Below are positions 36,295 through 48,945 of a stretch of DNA of 64,000 nt, one piece after another. Both the position numbers and the translations under genes were made by a program. The first letter of the stretch is position 1, and each line of letters opens with the position of its first letter. The notes beneath the pieces are model-generated. The model was not told the origin of the DNA. It worked only from the letters and a program-made list of their open reading frames with translations, and searched no databases. The stretch comes from Neurospora intermedia (lineage: Eukaryota; Ascomycota; Sordariomycetes; Sordariales; Sordariaceae): the NCBI GenBank assembly GCA_037102815.1, contig BTPP01000008.1:1736001-1800000 (forward strand). The letters are read 5' to 3'.

Positions 36295-39200
36295 AGCTTG
36301 GTGACACTGACATCCCTGGCCATCGGGATGCAACGTGAAACATCCATCTAATTCGTAAATTATATGGCGTTGTGGCCGGGACAAGTCCGTTCCAGACGCA
36401 GAAGATCCGACCCTATAGTATTCCTCAAGAGAGGTAACTCCTCGAGTGTGTTCTGCCCACTCCGTGGAATTACCCTCAAAGGCCACTCGACTTTCCAGCA
36501 AGGCAATCGTCTTCACCAAGGTATGCACAGCCAGGTCTTGGGTGCCCTTCACTAGTCCGGCTCTGGTTGCTCCAAACTCAATTAGCAATCGTGATATGCG
36601 ATGTGGACGGTACGCGATTGAGATGTCCAGTGGAGATAGGTAAGGAAAGGCCAACAAAGCTCCTGTGTATGCTCCAGCATGGAGAAGAGCGTTGACAGCC
36701 ACAAAAGCATCTTTGGCTTCCAGGGGCCCGCACAATGCCACGACCAGAGGTGTCAGTCCGAGCCGCGTACTTGGATTTACAATGTCGGGCCAAGTGTCTA
36801 ACAGGGCCTCAACTGCAAAAGGCTGCCAAAGAGCTGCCGCATGAAGTGCTGTCCATCCTGGGTCAACGTCCAAAGTACCCTCAGAGCCCATGGTGCGATT
36901 GCCTTTAGGGTCAACCTCTTTGACTACTTCGAGCAACATGAAGAAAATTTGGCGCTCGCTTTCACAGTCTTCATCGTTCGGTGGTCCTGCATGTGCATAA
37001 GTAGTTATGGCGTAAATCAGGACTGTCGGCCAGTCCAATACCGCCTGCCGCAAGAATGCTAGCCTTTGAAAAACCTTCTCGCATCGATGTTCAATGACCC
37101 AACGTAGCACCATTCGTTGTTGAAGCATGCGAATGCGGGAAATGAGCTTGTGATTGAAGGAACCAATGACGCGGGGTCTAGTGTGACCTTGGATTGTGTC
37201 CAGTGCTTTGTCGTATTCTTTGTTCACCATGTATGTGCGAAACGCAGCCAACGTGGGATCTTCAGCCAGCTCTTGCTCCATTACATAACTTGTGGGCTCC
37301 TTCAGCCGACCTAGAAGAAGCTTCGGATGGATCATCGACTTTGCTTGTAGTTTTGCCTCTTCCACTGCTTTCGCGACGATAGCATACTCAACGGCGCAGT
37401 TTGTCGCGATCCTCCTAGCCAGGTTGAAGTTGTTATGAAGCAAAGCGTATCGAAATGCCAACAACTCCAGGAGTTGTGCTTCTCCTTCCCAATTAACCAC
37501 CGTAAATCGATAGTCCCAAAAGCTCTGAAAGGCGCTCTCGTCTCCATTCTTAGAAAGGGCGTCTAGGCATCTCCAAAAAGCGTCTCTGGCAGAGTTAGTG
37601 TTTTCGTTTCCGGGAATTTCCTGCAGAGGCAGTCGCATGGCCAGAACACCAAGAGCTGCGGCTATGGCTTTGTGCGCGCCTCGGAAGAAGAATATATGTA
37701 TGGATGAGCATCCCGTTTCAACCAACTCCCACAAACGATCTGTCACGTTCTCGGCCTTGATTTCTTCGAAGTTCCTTGCCATCTCCAATGCATCGGTATT
37801 TTCCTGAAGTTTTTGAGACCTTCTGACCAACATGCTTGAATCTTCGTCCTCCATAACATCGTTCAGCAACAACACAAGACAATAGGTTGCCAGAATGAAG
37901 GAAGGACCTGCAAGAAGGCAACGATTGATCATCTTGGTAATTGGAAGAGCTATATCCCTCTTGTTTGTGACCTTCTTTTGCTCCAAGTGATAGGCCAATT
38001 GAAACTTGGTGAAATCAGGAACATCACTCATCATGAAGCGATAAAGGTATGCATGCGAGTGGCGAATGGCATAATCTAACATCCCTTCTACATCGTCCGT
38101 GGGATCCGACGATTTATCCCAAGGTATCAAAACATGTGGTGGCCGATTATTCACCAATGTTCTCCAGAGCACGTCGATGATAGGTCCATCTTCTTGGGTT
38201 AAATGCGCTGTATGCTGAGCCCAGTATTTGGATGCGTAAGGCTGAAAGCACGCCAGGGGGGTGTCCTCATTGATTTTCTTAGCCGCAAGTAGAGTCGGGA
38301 AAATGTTCATCTGCTCGGTCGCCACTCTTCGTTCTTTATCCCCTTTGATGTGTCGGACCACGCTGGCTAGTATTGGATTGGAAGTTGATGCTTGTTTTTT
38401 CAGCGCCTCTGAAATCGGGCTGGGGTCGAGGTTTCTGCTTGAAACCATGCGTCGATCAAAGTCGGGAAAGTTGAGGTACGTTACACACACGCATCCCATA
38501 AACGTTTCGGCGTCCGCGATCCAGCTTCGAGCGAGCTGTCTGCCGTCCATGCCTACCCTTAGACTACCCATATGCGATACCACACTATGATGGATGAACC
38601 GCACGCAACCGTCTTCTTCATCAACTTGTAGTAAGCCCCCACCACAGCGGGCGACAACCTGCTTGGAACTGCGCGGCAACTTGGTCCCGTCCCACATGAG
38701 GTTGCCAGGTTGAACAATAAGGGCAACATTGAGCTGTTCACTGGAAAGAGGGGTTTCCGCGACAGCGACGAGTTGGAAAATTCGATCGCCATAACGTCGG
38801 TCAGAGATTCGACCAAGAGCTTGATCAAAAGCTTCGGGGAGATTCTGTGGCAAGTGATGTAATATGTTGATCACAGACTCGTCGGTCAAGATGCCATCGT
38901 TATAAGGTGGAAAGATAGTTTCCAGGTGCAGCGATACCCAGAGATACCTATTGCATCGTGATTAGTAACTAAAGGCCTGCACGTATCATAATCATCAAGC
39001 CAGGCTGTTGTAACCTACATTCCTTGGGCCCCCAGTGTCAGCTGCTCTATTACCAAATCTTCCAGCTCACTGTTTAAAGAAGGCTGGCGAACGGCATTTC
39101 TCCTTTTCACCTCCCTTCTGATATACTCCTTGATTTCCGAATCGCGGTGGGAATCGTTCAAAGAGAGAACATTGGCTGTGCCAAGATGGTCTTCGGTAAG

Positions 39201-40631
39201 TTCAACTGAAAGACCATCCAGCGTTGTCGAAAAGCACACAGACACGCGGTGTGACTTGCGCAGGTCGGATATCGCTTCCAAAACAACTTCAACTTCCTCC
39301 TTTGCACACTCCTGCAGTCCGTCAAGTACAATATGGAAGGTCTTGCTTTGTGGTAAGAAATTCTGGAGCAACTGTATGATAGAAGAGACGGTCATCGATC
39401 CACCGAGAATGTTGGCGCTCGACTGGAATAATGCTTCCCAGTCTTGGTAGACTGCGATTGACTGTACCAACTGATAGGCAATACTACCCAGAATTGTTAC
39501 CCCTTGAAGCGTGCTTGGGTCATCCCTTTTGCAGATAAAGCCGCCGCACTTAATGTTAGACATGGCAAGATCGGATATAATGTTCGCGAGGGCTACGGTT
39601 TTGCCACAGCCAAGGTGGCCAGTAACCCTCAGTACGGGTTGAGTGGCAGTTTTCCAAGACTTGTACTGAGGAGTGGCAAGTATCCAGTTCGTGGTTCCGC
39701 GCTTCCTTTCCCTTCTCCATATTGCATCTATTTGACCCTGTCGCGGAGATAACAGATGCAAGAATCTTTCTTGTTGCTCGAGTACATCTTGACGTTTTCG
39801 TGATTTATAGAAGCGGCGTAGCAAGGCGCCGGTGGCCTTGGTCGCAACCTGCTGCTCTTGAGCAGCTTGACTCGCAAGGAGGTCGAACTTCTTTTCGATT
39901 AGACGGCCCCACATGTTCAGGTCGTCCTGGATTGGCTTGAACTCGGCGTCAAAGCTTGATAATATTGATGCTGCCAGGAGGAGGTAGGGTGGCCTTTTTG
40001 CAACCTCCACAATCTTCTGGCACAGCTGAACCACTCTAGCAAGGTACTCGGCAAGGAATGCTTGCAACTCAGTTGAGTTAGGAAAATGCTTCGCAAACTC
40101 CAAGGTAATGGACCAAGTTTGTGTTAAACTCATCAACAGTGAGGAAAGCTGGTCGAAATAAGCATGATGCCCCACTGCTGCCTTGATTTTTTGCGCGTTC
40201 AACACTCAGCATTTAGTTCAAAAACAGCTAGACTGGCTTCGAGTAGTTAATATACTTACCTCCAGCGCGACTCGTACTGCTGTCCAGACTCCTGAAGCAA
40301 TCAGACTTTGTGAGCCTCCAATCAAGACATCTCCAGCCTCTGCAAATTTCTGCAGTCGACTGAGAAACCCGCCAAGTCGTGTTCCGGCTGCCGGCGTCCA
40401 GGAGGCATGCCGTCGAGCACCCTCTCGATTCAATTTCTCGGTCATCTTGATGACATCGCATGCAGTGGGAGCTGAGCTGGCGCATTGCGCTTGTAGTTTC
40501 ATGAAGTCCCGTTTCCCTTCCCCATCCAGAGTCTGGGCAAATTCGGACACAGCTTGCGCTAGTCGAAGTTCTGGTGGCAGCTGAGCGAGCGCCGATCGAT
40601 AGACCAGTGCAGTACTGTTTCTCCCAGGCAT
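36190..40631 (-). CDS. NLR-like STAND protein: N-terminal fungal domain, NACHT, ankyrin repeats
   Basis: Three exons, 40,631-40,260, 40,181-39,019 and 38,947-36,190, with introns of 78 and 71 bp (the second has an ideal TACTAAT branch); 1,430 residues. Residues about 20-124 resemble the helical N-terminal domain (DUF7708-like) common on fungal STAND proteins. A NACHT NTPase follows: Walker A GHLGCGKT at about 312-319, Walker B FHIVLDGLQE at about 406-415, then the winged-helix-like G-A-Q-G-M-Y-L-W-V and L-P-Q-N-L-P-E-A-F-D segments. A long helical middle leads to two or three degenerate ankyrin repeats at about 1,205-1,306 (GWTALHAAA, GLTPLVVAL, LSPLDISIA). Such proteins sense ligands and oligomerise, often in non-self recognition. 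An in-frame upstream ATG at 40,784 would add 51 residues; 40,631 fits the domain start better. The C-terminal tail holds short tandem repeats. Confidence 0.85.
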
Positions 40632-41287
40632 GATTATGACAACGGTGGATAGCAGTCGCGAAACGCTCCAAGGTCGTACCGTCAAACGGCAAGTTTGGTG
40701 GGAGATTGATCTGGTGACGAATGCGACAGTCAAGGTTTCGAGTCTATCTGACGTTGCCGAGGGGCCTTGGACCGCAATGGCCAACTTCCTGGGACATCAG
40801 GGAGGAGCCGTGAGGTTTGATCAATCGCACGCTCGTAGGTAGGACAAGTGATTTTCGACGAGGCTATGCTCTCAGAACGATGTCGCACAAAACAAGGCGC
40901 TTTACCCCGCCCTCAAGTGCAAGAAGCATATCGGTAACCACTATTGGTTCTCAGCCAATTGCTGCTCCCGAATCGCGTAACTGAAAATCTGCTGACTGCA
41001 TGGATGCCAAAACTCCTACCGGCACAGCATCGGGATATTGGTGGCCTTGAATTTCGATCGCTTGTAGCCCGGCCGCTGGTAATCTGTTCGGGAGTAACTG
41101 ACATTGTACAAGGGATCCCAAAGACGCGGTTTAGGGATACAATCTATGGAGTTACAAATGTTGAGGCTGTTGGGTATCGCGAAGTGTCACGAGAAATAGG
41201 TTCGAGGGGTTTTGGGTCGGATCATTGTCGAGATCATGGTGCGGCTGATTGATGTGCGCCAGAAGATGTCATTGGAAAAAGGTCAAG
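40632..41287. other. Upstream region of the NLR gene, no gene seen
   Basis: Open frames on both strands (for example 40,944-41,252 plus) have no recognisable protein features. Promoter elements could not be assigned with confidence. Confidence 0.45.
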
Positions 41288-41555
41288 CAGTGTGAGCCGC
41301 TGTATTGCTGTAGGGAAACCCAGTTTTGGTGGCTGTAAGGTGCAGTCTTACAGCTACACTTTCCATTTGTATTCGGCTGGATTTCAGTAAAAATCTGCAA
41401 GTCGCTGCACTCAACTGCAACCACCTGCACTTACCCCAAATTCTCCATCTGACTAATCAGAAGACCAGGATTCTTATTGCAATGTGCCAGATTCTTGACA
41501 TTTTTAAAGGACCTTAACCTCATGTTTAAAGCTATATAGCAATACAGCTACACTG
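41288..41555. mobile_element. Small inverted-repeat (MITE-like) element
   Basis: A 268-bp unit whose ends are inverted copies: left CAGTGTGAGCCGCTGTATTG and right, complemented, CAGTGTAGCTGTATTGC. There is no coding capacity. An internal segment (about 41,385-41,455, minus sense) matches 23,090-23,150 near the RIP border, including GTGCAGGTGGTTGCAG and GCAGCGACTTG. No clear target duplication is visible, so the superfamily is open. Confidence 0.55.
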
Positions 41556-41590
41556 ACGAATATATACAAAGTAGTAAGGAGCTTTTTAGA

Positions 41591-41670
41591 AGAGCTTTAC
41601 TATTGCATTACCGTACATGGTCCGCAGCTGCACTCCCTGTACAGTAATGTAACGTTATCTTTAAAGCTCT
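41591..41670. repeat. Long imperfect hairpin next to the MITE-like element
   Basis: Arms AGAGCTTTA/TTAAAGCTCT enclose further inverted pieces CATTAC/GTAATG and GTACA/TGTAC. It may be a second tiny foldback element or the outer part of a larger one with the neighbour at 41,288-41,555. Confidence 0.5.
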
Positions 41671-41922
41671 ACAGTGGCTTCGAACACTGCCTCAATACCT
41701 ACCGTGTTCAGGTCCACAGGTGTGGCGGTACCTAATACACCAGTTTTGGACTAGATCTTAAAATTCGACTTTAGCTATATTTGAAACGATGTCGTGAATG
41801 AATTTAAAGTAGACGGATTGTAGTTAGTCCGGGCCAGTTCAAAAGCTATCGCTCGGGGGCGTTCCTTTACCACCAATTCTCTCGATATTAGTTGTACGTT
41901 AAAAGCTATCCAATATTAAAAA

Positions 41923-42023
41923 GGCAAGATGGCCGAGCGGTCTAAGGCGCCACGTTAAGGTTAACCCTTAATCCGAGATATCCGTGGTCCGAAAGGGCGT
42001 GGGTTCGAATCCCACTCTTGTCA
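41923..42023 (+). tRNA. tRNA-Leu, anticodon AAG, with intron
   Basis: A complete class II tRNA. Acceptor arm GGCAAGA pairs with TCTTGTC; the D arm is GGCCGAGCGGTCTAAGGC; the anticodon stem CCACG/CGTGG surrounds loop TTAAGG, giving anticodon AAG at 41,957-41,959. A 21-nt intron (41,961-41,981) follows position 37 and contains CCCTTAA, able to pair with the anticodon region as nuclear tRNA introns do. The variable arm is long and the T loop reads GGTTCGAATCC. A run of 11 T follows at 42,027-42,037 as polymerase III terminator. The CCA end is not encoded, as expected in a eukaryote. Confidence 0.95.
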
Positions 42024-42026
42024 ACA

Positions 42027-42037
42027 TTTTTTTTTTT
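42027..42037 (+). terminator. Polymerase III terminator of tRNA-Leu
   Basis: Eleven consecutive T residues on the sense strand, three bases after the mature 3' end. Confidence 0.85.
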
Positions 42038-43499
42038 CCTTCACATACTCACAAATGGCAGTACTGTATGTTTTCGCTATCCATCTCTTCTTTTTTTTAC
42101 CGTATTTTCTCTTGCGGTCCGATGTAGATACTCCCCGACTCCTAATAGTGAAATTACATTACATTTCAATGCCTCATAAAAATTTTCGCAGTATCATTAC
42201 TGGAGGGATGGAAGGCGACAACGAAAAGGTGGATTGGAGTTGTCTAAAGGAAGAGGGAAGACAGAAGCCAGGCAACTTAGATATATTCGGAAGGGTGTAC
42301 CAGTGAATGGGCAAGGCTAGTGAAGGCGGCCCAGGGTACGGCCTTCCAACAATCATCAGTCAGGTCCCATCCGGTTGGTGTTCATGCTTCATTCTGCACA
42401 ATGGACTGGTGTAAAGTCTGTCCAGGTTACTTAGCAGTTCATCAATCCACAAAACTCTCAAGCTTTTCTCCGTCCCTTGGAACCGTTGCTCAAGCCATGT
42501 TAGAGACGAAGAGTTCTTAGTACCAAGCCCATGCGTGCAACCGTCATGAAGCCTTGGTTCCGAGAGCTCGAGGACAGCCCATCTGGTAGGCAATACCTGT
42601 GAAGCAAAGTTGTGAGGCTGCTTCCTTTTTTTCAAGATCTTGCGAGATATGATCCTCCCCCGCGTTCCACGAGTATAACCAAATGACTAAACAAGGGCTC
42701 ATGTTGCGACCATTGCTTTCAAACGACTAATGGTGCGAGTGTTGTCGACAAAATATTTGATCATTGTTGACTTTCCCAATACAGGCTTACAAGTAATCCA
42801 GTACACGTTTTCTGAATCATGCTCGAACCACACTCAGAAAAGTCTGGGCAGAGATTCTGCTGTTCATTCGTGCATCGAATTGGCTTTTCTTGAATCTACT
42901 TAATGATGATCCGGTATGAAAGAGTGATAGCTTTTGCGCGAGTACAGCAAAAACCGAAGCGCAAACTGTTCAAAAGTATACTTATGCAAGCTGTATCCGA
43001 TATTCCTGACACCTCCGATGCTGAGGTGTCAAAGGGGGTCTTCAAGTCTTCATGGTATGGCTCGGTGGGTTTTGGGAGAGCGAATCTGAAGATTTCCTGA
43101 GCATCAGCTGAGCCAATTAATGTACAAGAAAACGGGGACAGTAGTGGTTTGGTTCGACGCGGATACCGAGCCACCGGCATCACCGCCTGATAATGACTGT
43201 CTTATAGACATGAGATCAGACATGGCGGCACGATGTTCATCGAGTAACTCGAGGAAGGCTAGCGAGTGTATGGGCAGTTAGATACATATATGCATGCAAT
43301 ACGGGAAGACGGAGGGATGTTGGGCAAGGTCAACGGGTATCTATAACATAACTCCTTACGCAGACAAAGCAGCCTCGTCCTAGCTTTCCAAAAGTACGAC
43401 ATGCAAAAAGACTGACATGGTCCAGCCAATAAACGAGGGATTAACCAAAATAAGATCGTCCAATACGCTATTCCATCTATTATATACTCCTTTTTGATT
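42038..43499. other. Intergenic, no gene seen
   Basis: Short overlapping ORFs without recognisable features. The right end is the likely 3' UTR of the Zn2Cys6 regulator gene on the minus strand. Confidence 0.5.
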
Positions 43500-46400
43500 C
43501 TAGATTGCTGGGCCCCAAGTGCTGGTGGCCGTTGACCCGCCATTCGTTTCCATTTCGAACCTACCAAGGCTCTCCTGCCAGTTTTGCCAGTCGAAACCCT
43601 CGTCCATATTAACGTCCATATCTTCAACCTGGAAATTAGGTACCCGGAGCATTTCGGGCAACCCCGGCCCGGGCCATAACCATGGGGCATTCTCGTCTTT
43701 CACGGGCGACTGTACCTGCATCCCCTGAGCTGTGTTCATGTTTGGCCCTGGACCAGGCGTGTGGTGCAGCTGATTACCGCCTCTGGGTGCCGGTGTGGTG
43801 CTGCGATTGAAGTCGGGTATTGTTGCGGGGTTGAAGTTCGCCGCGCTGTCCATTCGTGGAATGTCGCCATTAGAAAATCCGTAGACAGGTGGACGACTCG
43901 GGTCGAAAGGAGGCCCCCGCCATAAGGGGATGAATTCTTGTGGGTTAAACCCTTGGTTGGTCATGGTGGGATCTAGGAAGTCCATCATCTCCGGTTTTGA
44001 AACACTCATGTTCTCTGTAGGGTGACTGTTATCATTGGTGTGAACTTCGTTGGTCTGCTGTTGTACAGTCTGTGGGATCTCGGGCGTTGGCTGCCTCGGG
44101 GGTGGCACCGGCTCAACTGGTAAGGGCGGCGCATTGACAAGCTTCCTCCAGCGTTCACGGGCCACTGTGATGCTGATCTCCTCCGTAACTGACAATGCCC
44201 CGAAAGTGGTCGGAGCGGGTCTGGACTGGTCTTCCAGCTCGAGCTGCATGGCAGCTTGAGGATTGGCACGAAGACGGGCGGTCTCCGCTTCACGATGCCT
44301 CTTGGCCTTGAAGTACATCTTCTTGATGGGGAGCCAAACAGCTGTATGGGATGCAAGCTTCTCAAGCTCATACTCTTTTGGTGCTGTATACACCGAGTTC
44401 AGAGCACCCCAAGCGCGCTCTGATGCAGGGCCCCAAGCCTTGTGCGAAACTTCAATTAGAAGATACGCCACGGCTGGCCATTGTGTGTATGTCTGGAATA
44501 GCCACCTCCATGGCTTGGTTCTTGGGTCGGTATTAAGGATGTGGTTCGTCTCGAATACTTCGATAGCGGAGTTGAAAAGACGTTCTCGTAGCTCATCCGA
44601 CAACTCTTCATTGTCTGGTCCTGGGAACAGCACGGGCTGGTAGATTATTAGAGTCATCTTGGCAACCAGCACTCGCGCAATGTTCGCAGCTACCCAGTAC
44701 ATGGGGTTATCCAGGCAAGAGCGATCCCGGAGGTATTTTTCCTCAACCCGCTTGTGTAGATCGGCAAGCATTTCCTCTCGCTCTTCCAGCGAGGTTGCAG
44801 CATCCCCGGGGCAGACAGGCGCCATGGCGGACGATGCCGTGTGCAAACGTCTCGCCACAGTGCAGATCTCGTACCGGATTAAGGAAAAGGTCATGTCCGT
44901 TGGCCCGTCTCGTGATTCTGGGAAATCCTTCATATCTGGCGAAATGTCGGAGTCGTTGACGTTAAGAGGAAGCTGTGTATCAAAAGTACGGTCGACGAGG
45001 GTGAGATCGGTACCCTGATCCTCGGCAGAGCGGAGATCCAAGATACATACAGCCCAGAAGATACGGCGCCTCATTTCGACCTCGAAGGGGCTGATGTTGG
45101 GGAAGTTCGTTCCGTCACGATGGAGGCCCAGTGCCTGGCTGATGCGAATAAGCAGACCAGTCAAGGTCCAAGCGAACCTCGTGTCATCCTGGCGGCGAAC
45201 GAGAATGAGGAAGAGGAGGAATGCCTGGGCGAGGGTGATATCGGGCGTCGTCGTAAAGTTGGCTCTCGCTAGGGCCTGTTCAAGAGCAAATCGATATTGT
45301 TGTACGAGATAGTCCTTTTCGGCGCCGAAGTTCATTTTGGCCTATGCAGTGTAAGACAAGAACCACAAACAAAGGGTAACAGGGGTGGGCATACTTCATC
45401 TTTGTCCATGGAGGCAACGGCAGAATAGTAGATGGCGAACATTAAGGCTTCGGTCGAAGGCGTGAGGCTGTCCATGTTGTTCCGAGCATGGCGTATTGTC
45501 TTGGTCATCGAAGGAACATGAAGAACCTTGAGTATTGGATCGACGTTTTCCTGGAATACCTGCCACATAAATGGAATTTGCGATGGGAGCGGGTGCAGTG
45601 GTCTTAAGTCGACATCGGCGGAGCGGTACCCGAAGATGAAAGACTGATGATCTGAATGGCTGACGGGTTGGTCGACGGATTCGGGAGAAGCCTCGTCGTC
45701 GGAGACGTCGGAATCGTGTTGGCCGCATTCTATTGTTTCTCGGCGGATTTCGTCGAGCTGTGTCTGGGTGAGTTTCATGCAGGGGAAGTAACAAGAGGGA
45801 ACGCCCTACCTCGTCATTGATCGCAGACCAAAATCCACTGCTGACATATCTGGTGACACCCTTCTCGTTGAGGACCAAGCGACCAAACTGTTTGTGGATG
45901 TCTGATGATATCCTCCTTAATGGGCCAAAAGGAGGTCTGTTGAGTTGTGTCTGCAGACCTTGCGCACCACTCTTATCTGTGCCCAGACCGGTTCCAGTTG
46001 AGGGCGAGTTCTTGCCAAGATTGCTTCCGTTCGGGGTTCCAGGTTTATCGCCGGCTCGGGTTGCACCAGTCGCGTGGCCGTCCGCATCGTGTCCTCCGGT
46101 GCCTTCAGGGGAGTTGCTGGAGCTAAAAGGGTGTCGCACCGCCTCAAGTTCGATCTGACCGCTAAGTTCTTCGACAATGCCTTCGAGTTTTCGCAGGCGC
46201 TTCATCAATTCCAGCTCCCGCTCGCTCGAAGGTTGTTTCGACGGCGCATTCGGGTCTTTTGGTCTTGGTCGTCGCGGCGCCCGACCAGGGGCCGGGAAGA
46301 TGCATGGAATCTGTGCTCTCCGGCAGTTGGAGCATGGCATATGTTTGTCGCACCGAACCTGAAAAGGTGTCAGCGGGTCCACGACATGCAGACGGGCCCA

Positions 46401-46668
46401 CGGAAAGCATGAAGCGGCACGGGGCGTGAGGAGCGGAAGAGCGACAAACCTTGCGTCTCCGACATGTTACACAACTCCGGGGGTTCAGAGCACCGGAAAA
46501 GGGAGCCGATGGGGGATAAACAGAAGCGCCCGGTGGAGGGTGGTGGGCGACAAGATGATGTTGGTGAATGTCGAAGCTATCATGGGAGGGCCCAATGGAT
46601 GGGTGGTCGACACATGGACTCCCTTCCGAGGCGACGCTAATCGCGCTCTGGTTATCGTCGATAGGCAT
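43500..46668 (-). CDS. Zn2Cys6 fungal transcription factor
   Basis: Four exons: 46,668-46,450, 46,358-45,810, 45,757-45,395 and 45,341-43,500; about 990 residues. The DNA-binding domain is split by the first intron and becomes a perfect C-x2-C-x6-C-x5-C-x2-C-x6-C cluster at residues 66-93 once spliced (CVTCRRRK/VRCDKHMPC...). A Leu-rich linker helix follows at about 120-145 (ELELMKRLRKLEGIVEEL), probably a dimerisation coil. The middle homology region (Fungal_trans type) lies at about 310-500, with F-A-W-T-L-T-G-L-L-I-R-I-S-Q-A-L-G-L-H-R-D and R-R-R-I-F-W. The last 250 residues are Pro/Asn/Gln-rich, an activation-like tail. Such proteins bind CGG-type sites and control pathway genes; the target is unknown. 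Intron 2 has two usable acceptors two codons apart. Confidence 0.9.
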
Positions 46669-46755
46669 GATGGCGCAGCTGTGAGTGCCCGGCGAGCGTT
46701 GTGGGACGGATTCGGTGTAGACGTCCCTACCCGGACGATAAAGCTCCGCGAAGCA

Positions 46756-46782
46756 CTGGCTGGCTGGCTGGCTGGCTGGCTG
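46756..46782. repeat. CTGG tetranucleotide microsatellite
   Basis: About six perfect CTGG units, roughly 90 bp upstream of the regulator's ATG on the minus strand, probably in its 5' leader or core promoter. Confidence 0.9.
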
Positions 46783-48900
46783 ACTGCCTGACTTGCCTGG
46801 CAGCCCGACTAATGACTCGACTGCCTGCCGCGGATTCGAGGCGGAGGAGAAAAGAGCTGCTCAGTCCTGGATGGCGTCAATGTGGAATCCAAGCTGAAGA
46901 CGGATTCCTGCTGACTTGTGGGTTATGGTTGGAGTCGGTCTCTGCGAGAGGCGGGAATTGGCGAAGTGGTGGTGGTGCCAGGAGCTGGGCGAGGGGGTCG
47001 AAGATGGGGTTTTTCGATGACAAGATCACCGTGGCGAAGGAGTCCGGTGGAGGAGCATTCAGGGCGGACAGGGCAACGGTGGGATGGAGGGGGAACAACT
47101 AGGTAATGATGGCACTGGGCGTCCGTTTTGTGTGGTGTGCAAGCCGAACAGTGAGTGTGGACCGTGGATGATGAAACTCGACTCGAGCCGTGGGTGTTTT
47201 CTAGATCGACGAGAATGAGTGACCCTAACAAGGGAAGACTGAGTGGCAGCAGCAGGCAGGCCTTGCAAAGCACGGGAGGAGACACTTTACAGCCTGCCAC
47301 TCACCACTCACAACCCGCATTCCCGCACTTCGTTCACACGCCAAACGGGAACGCAGCCAGTCCCTCTTCAAGCTCTGTCGGGATAGGCTGGGTGGGGCGG
47401 AAAGTGACTGATCTTTTTGTGGGGATAATAGCAAATGCGAGGTACGTACTATCTTAACTGATTCTGCCGTGTCTTTCGCGGCTCCCTGTTAAAAGGACTC
47501 GGAGCTTCCTCCTGAAAAAGGCTAACCTAATCCGGCCAAGCCAGTCAGCATCGTGTGCTGGTGATCGATTTAAATCGTCCATAATTTGTCGGGCACAGCA
47601 TGGATGATGGTTGTTGAGAAGATGGAAAACCCGGAGAACAACAAGAAAGAGCACGTCCCAGTTTTCGCTAGTTTCAGGGCCAGCCAGGGTGATTGCGTAG
47701 AGGCTGTCTGCAACACGCTGCTGCCCGAGCCTCGCATACTGACCAGGTCAAAAATTCAGAGTCCAGAAGCGAAACCATTTTTCTCAGACGGCGAGGGGTC
47801 CGATAGTTCTCCGACCTGCCCGAATTAGCGCCCTTTTATGTTCTCCAGGGAAGCGGGAAGAAGGCGGTCAATGATAGGCTCTGTCGGGAAAGTATCATTC
47901 TAGTGCATGTAAATAGACCGTAGTTTCTTGATGTGCCAGGGCCTCGGTAAGAAAAAACAGAAGACGGTTGTCGAATTCGATCAAGGCCCGTGCTGTCGAC
48001 ACCAAGAAAAGAAGAAAACTAAAAAGAAAAGTAATTAAAAAAAACACAGTTAGGCTATTATGGTTGAAACTCAAACACCTCACTTTGGGTGATGCAATCT
48101 GCACGGTGTACGTACCCAAGCCGACCGCACTGCGGGGCATTCACTATTGACCTTCTTTTCGTTTTTCTATCGGATAACACTTGATCTCTGCGGTGTCATG
48201 TGATGAATTGTTTCTTGCGTGATTCATTCACCGTCTTTTTCTCTTGTCAGAATTCTCCGTTGCTGCGCGGTGGAGGTTATCTTCGTTTACTTCTATGGCC
48301 AGGCCTCGTGAAACAAGTGGTGAGAAGATGGGAAGCTCAGCTGGCTACAAAGTCAACATAACCCCCTGAGTCTCCTCCTGGACCCAAAGCTTGCAGCTCA
48401 ACGGATCCCTGAATCGTAACAACATTGAATGAAGTGTTTTGTTAGTCGGTAAACTAACTCGTCCTTATCTAGGTGCATATAGAATATATCAAATAGCATG
48501 GGTCAGAAATCTCCATGGCCTCGCTTTTTATTTTAGAGGGGCACACTTTAGCAATTTCCACGCACACTCCACAGAATTGAGAAACCCCATAAGCTCTACG
48601 GTACGTTGCCCAACAGGTCTTGCACATCTCGGCGGACACGAGTCTCCACCGCCGTCCAGAACATTGAGGTTCTTAGGAAAAGGGCAATGCTTATTTTGAG
48701 ATGCGGTCACGTCTGACCCGTCTAATACTGTCCTGGTAGGCTGCAATTGGAACGAGTGGAGAGATAGCTTGGGTGAAAAGTGAACAGAAAGTGAACCCCT
48801 AGAGACAAGAGTATATCAGCCATATTCACCTGAACCGCCACATCCTCAACTTATATTCGGAGGAAACTGATTGCCAGATCCAACTGTAACGAGAAGAGAG

Positions 48901-48943
<43 letters not shown>
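48901..48943. repeat. Poly-A run (43 A)
   Basis: An uninterrupted run of 43 A preceded by GAGAAGAGAG. No retroposed sequence with target duplications was recognised upstream of it. Confidence 0.9.

Positions 48944-48945
<2 letters not shown>

Noticed and set aside
40944-41252. 102-codon plus-strand ORF upstream of the NLR gene
   Set aside because: No recognisable domain or coding signal; its context is promoter DNA next to a small mobile element.
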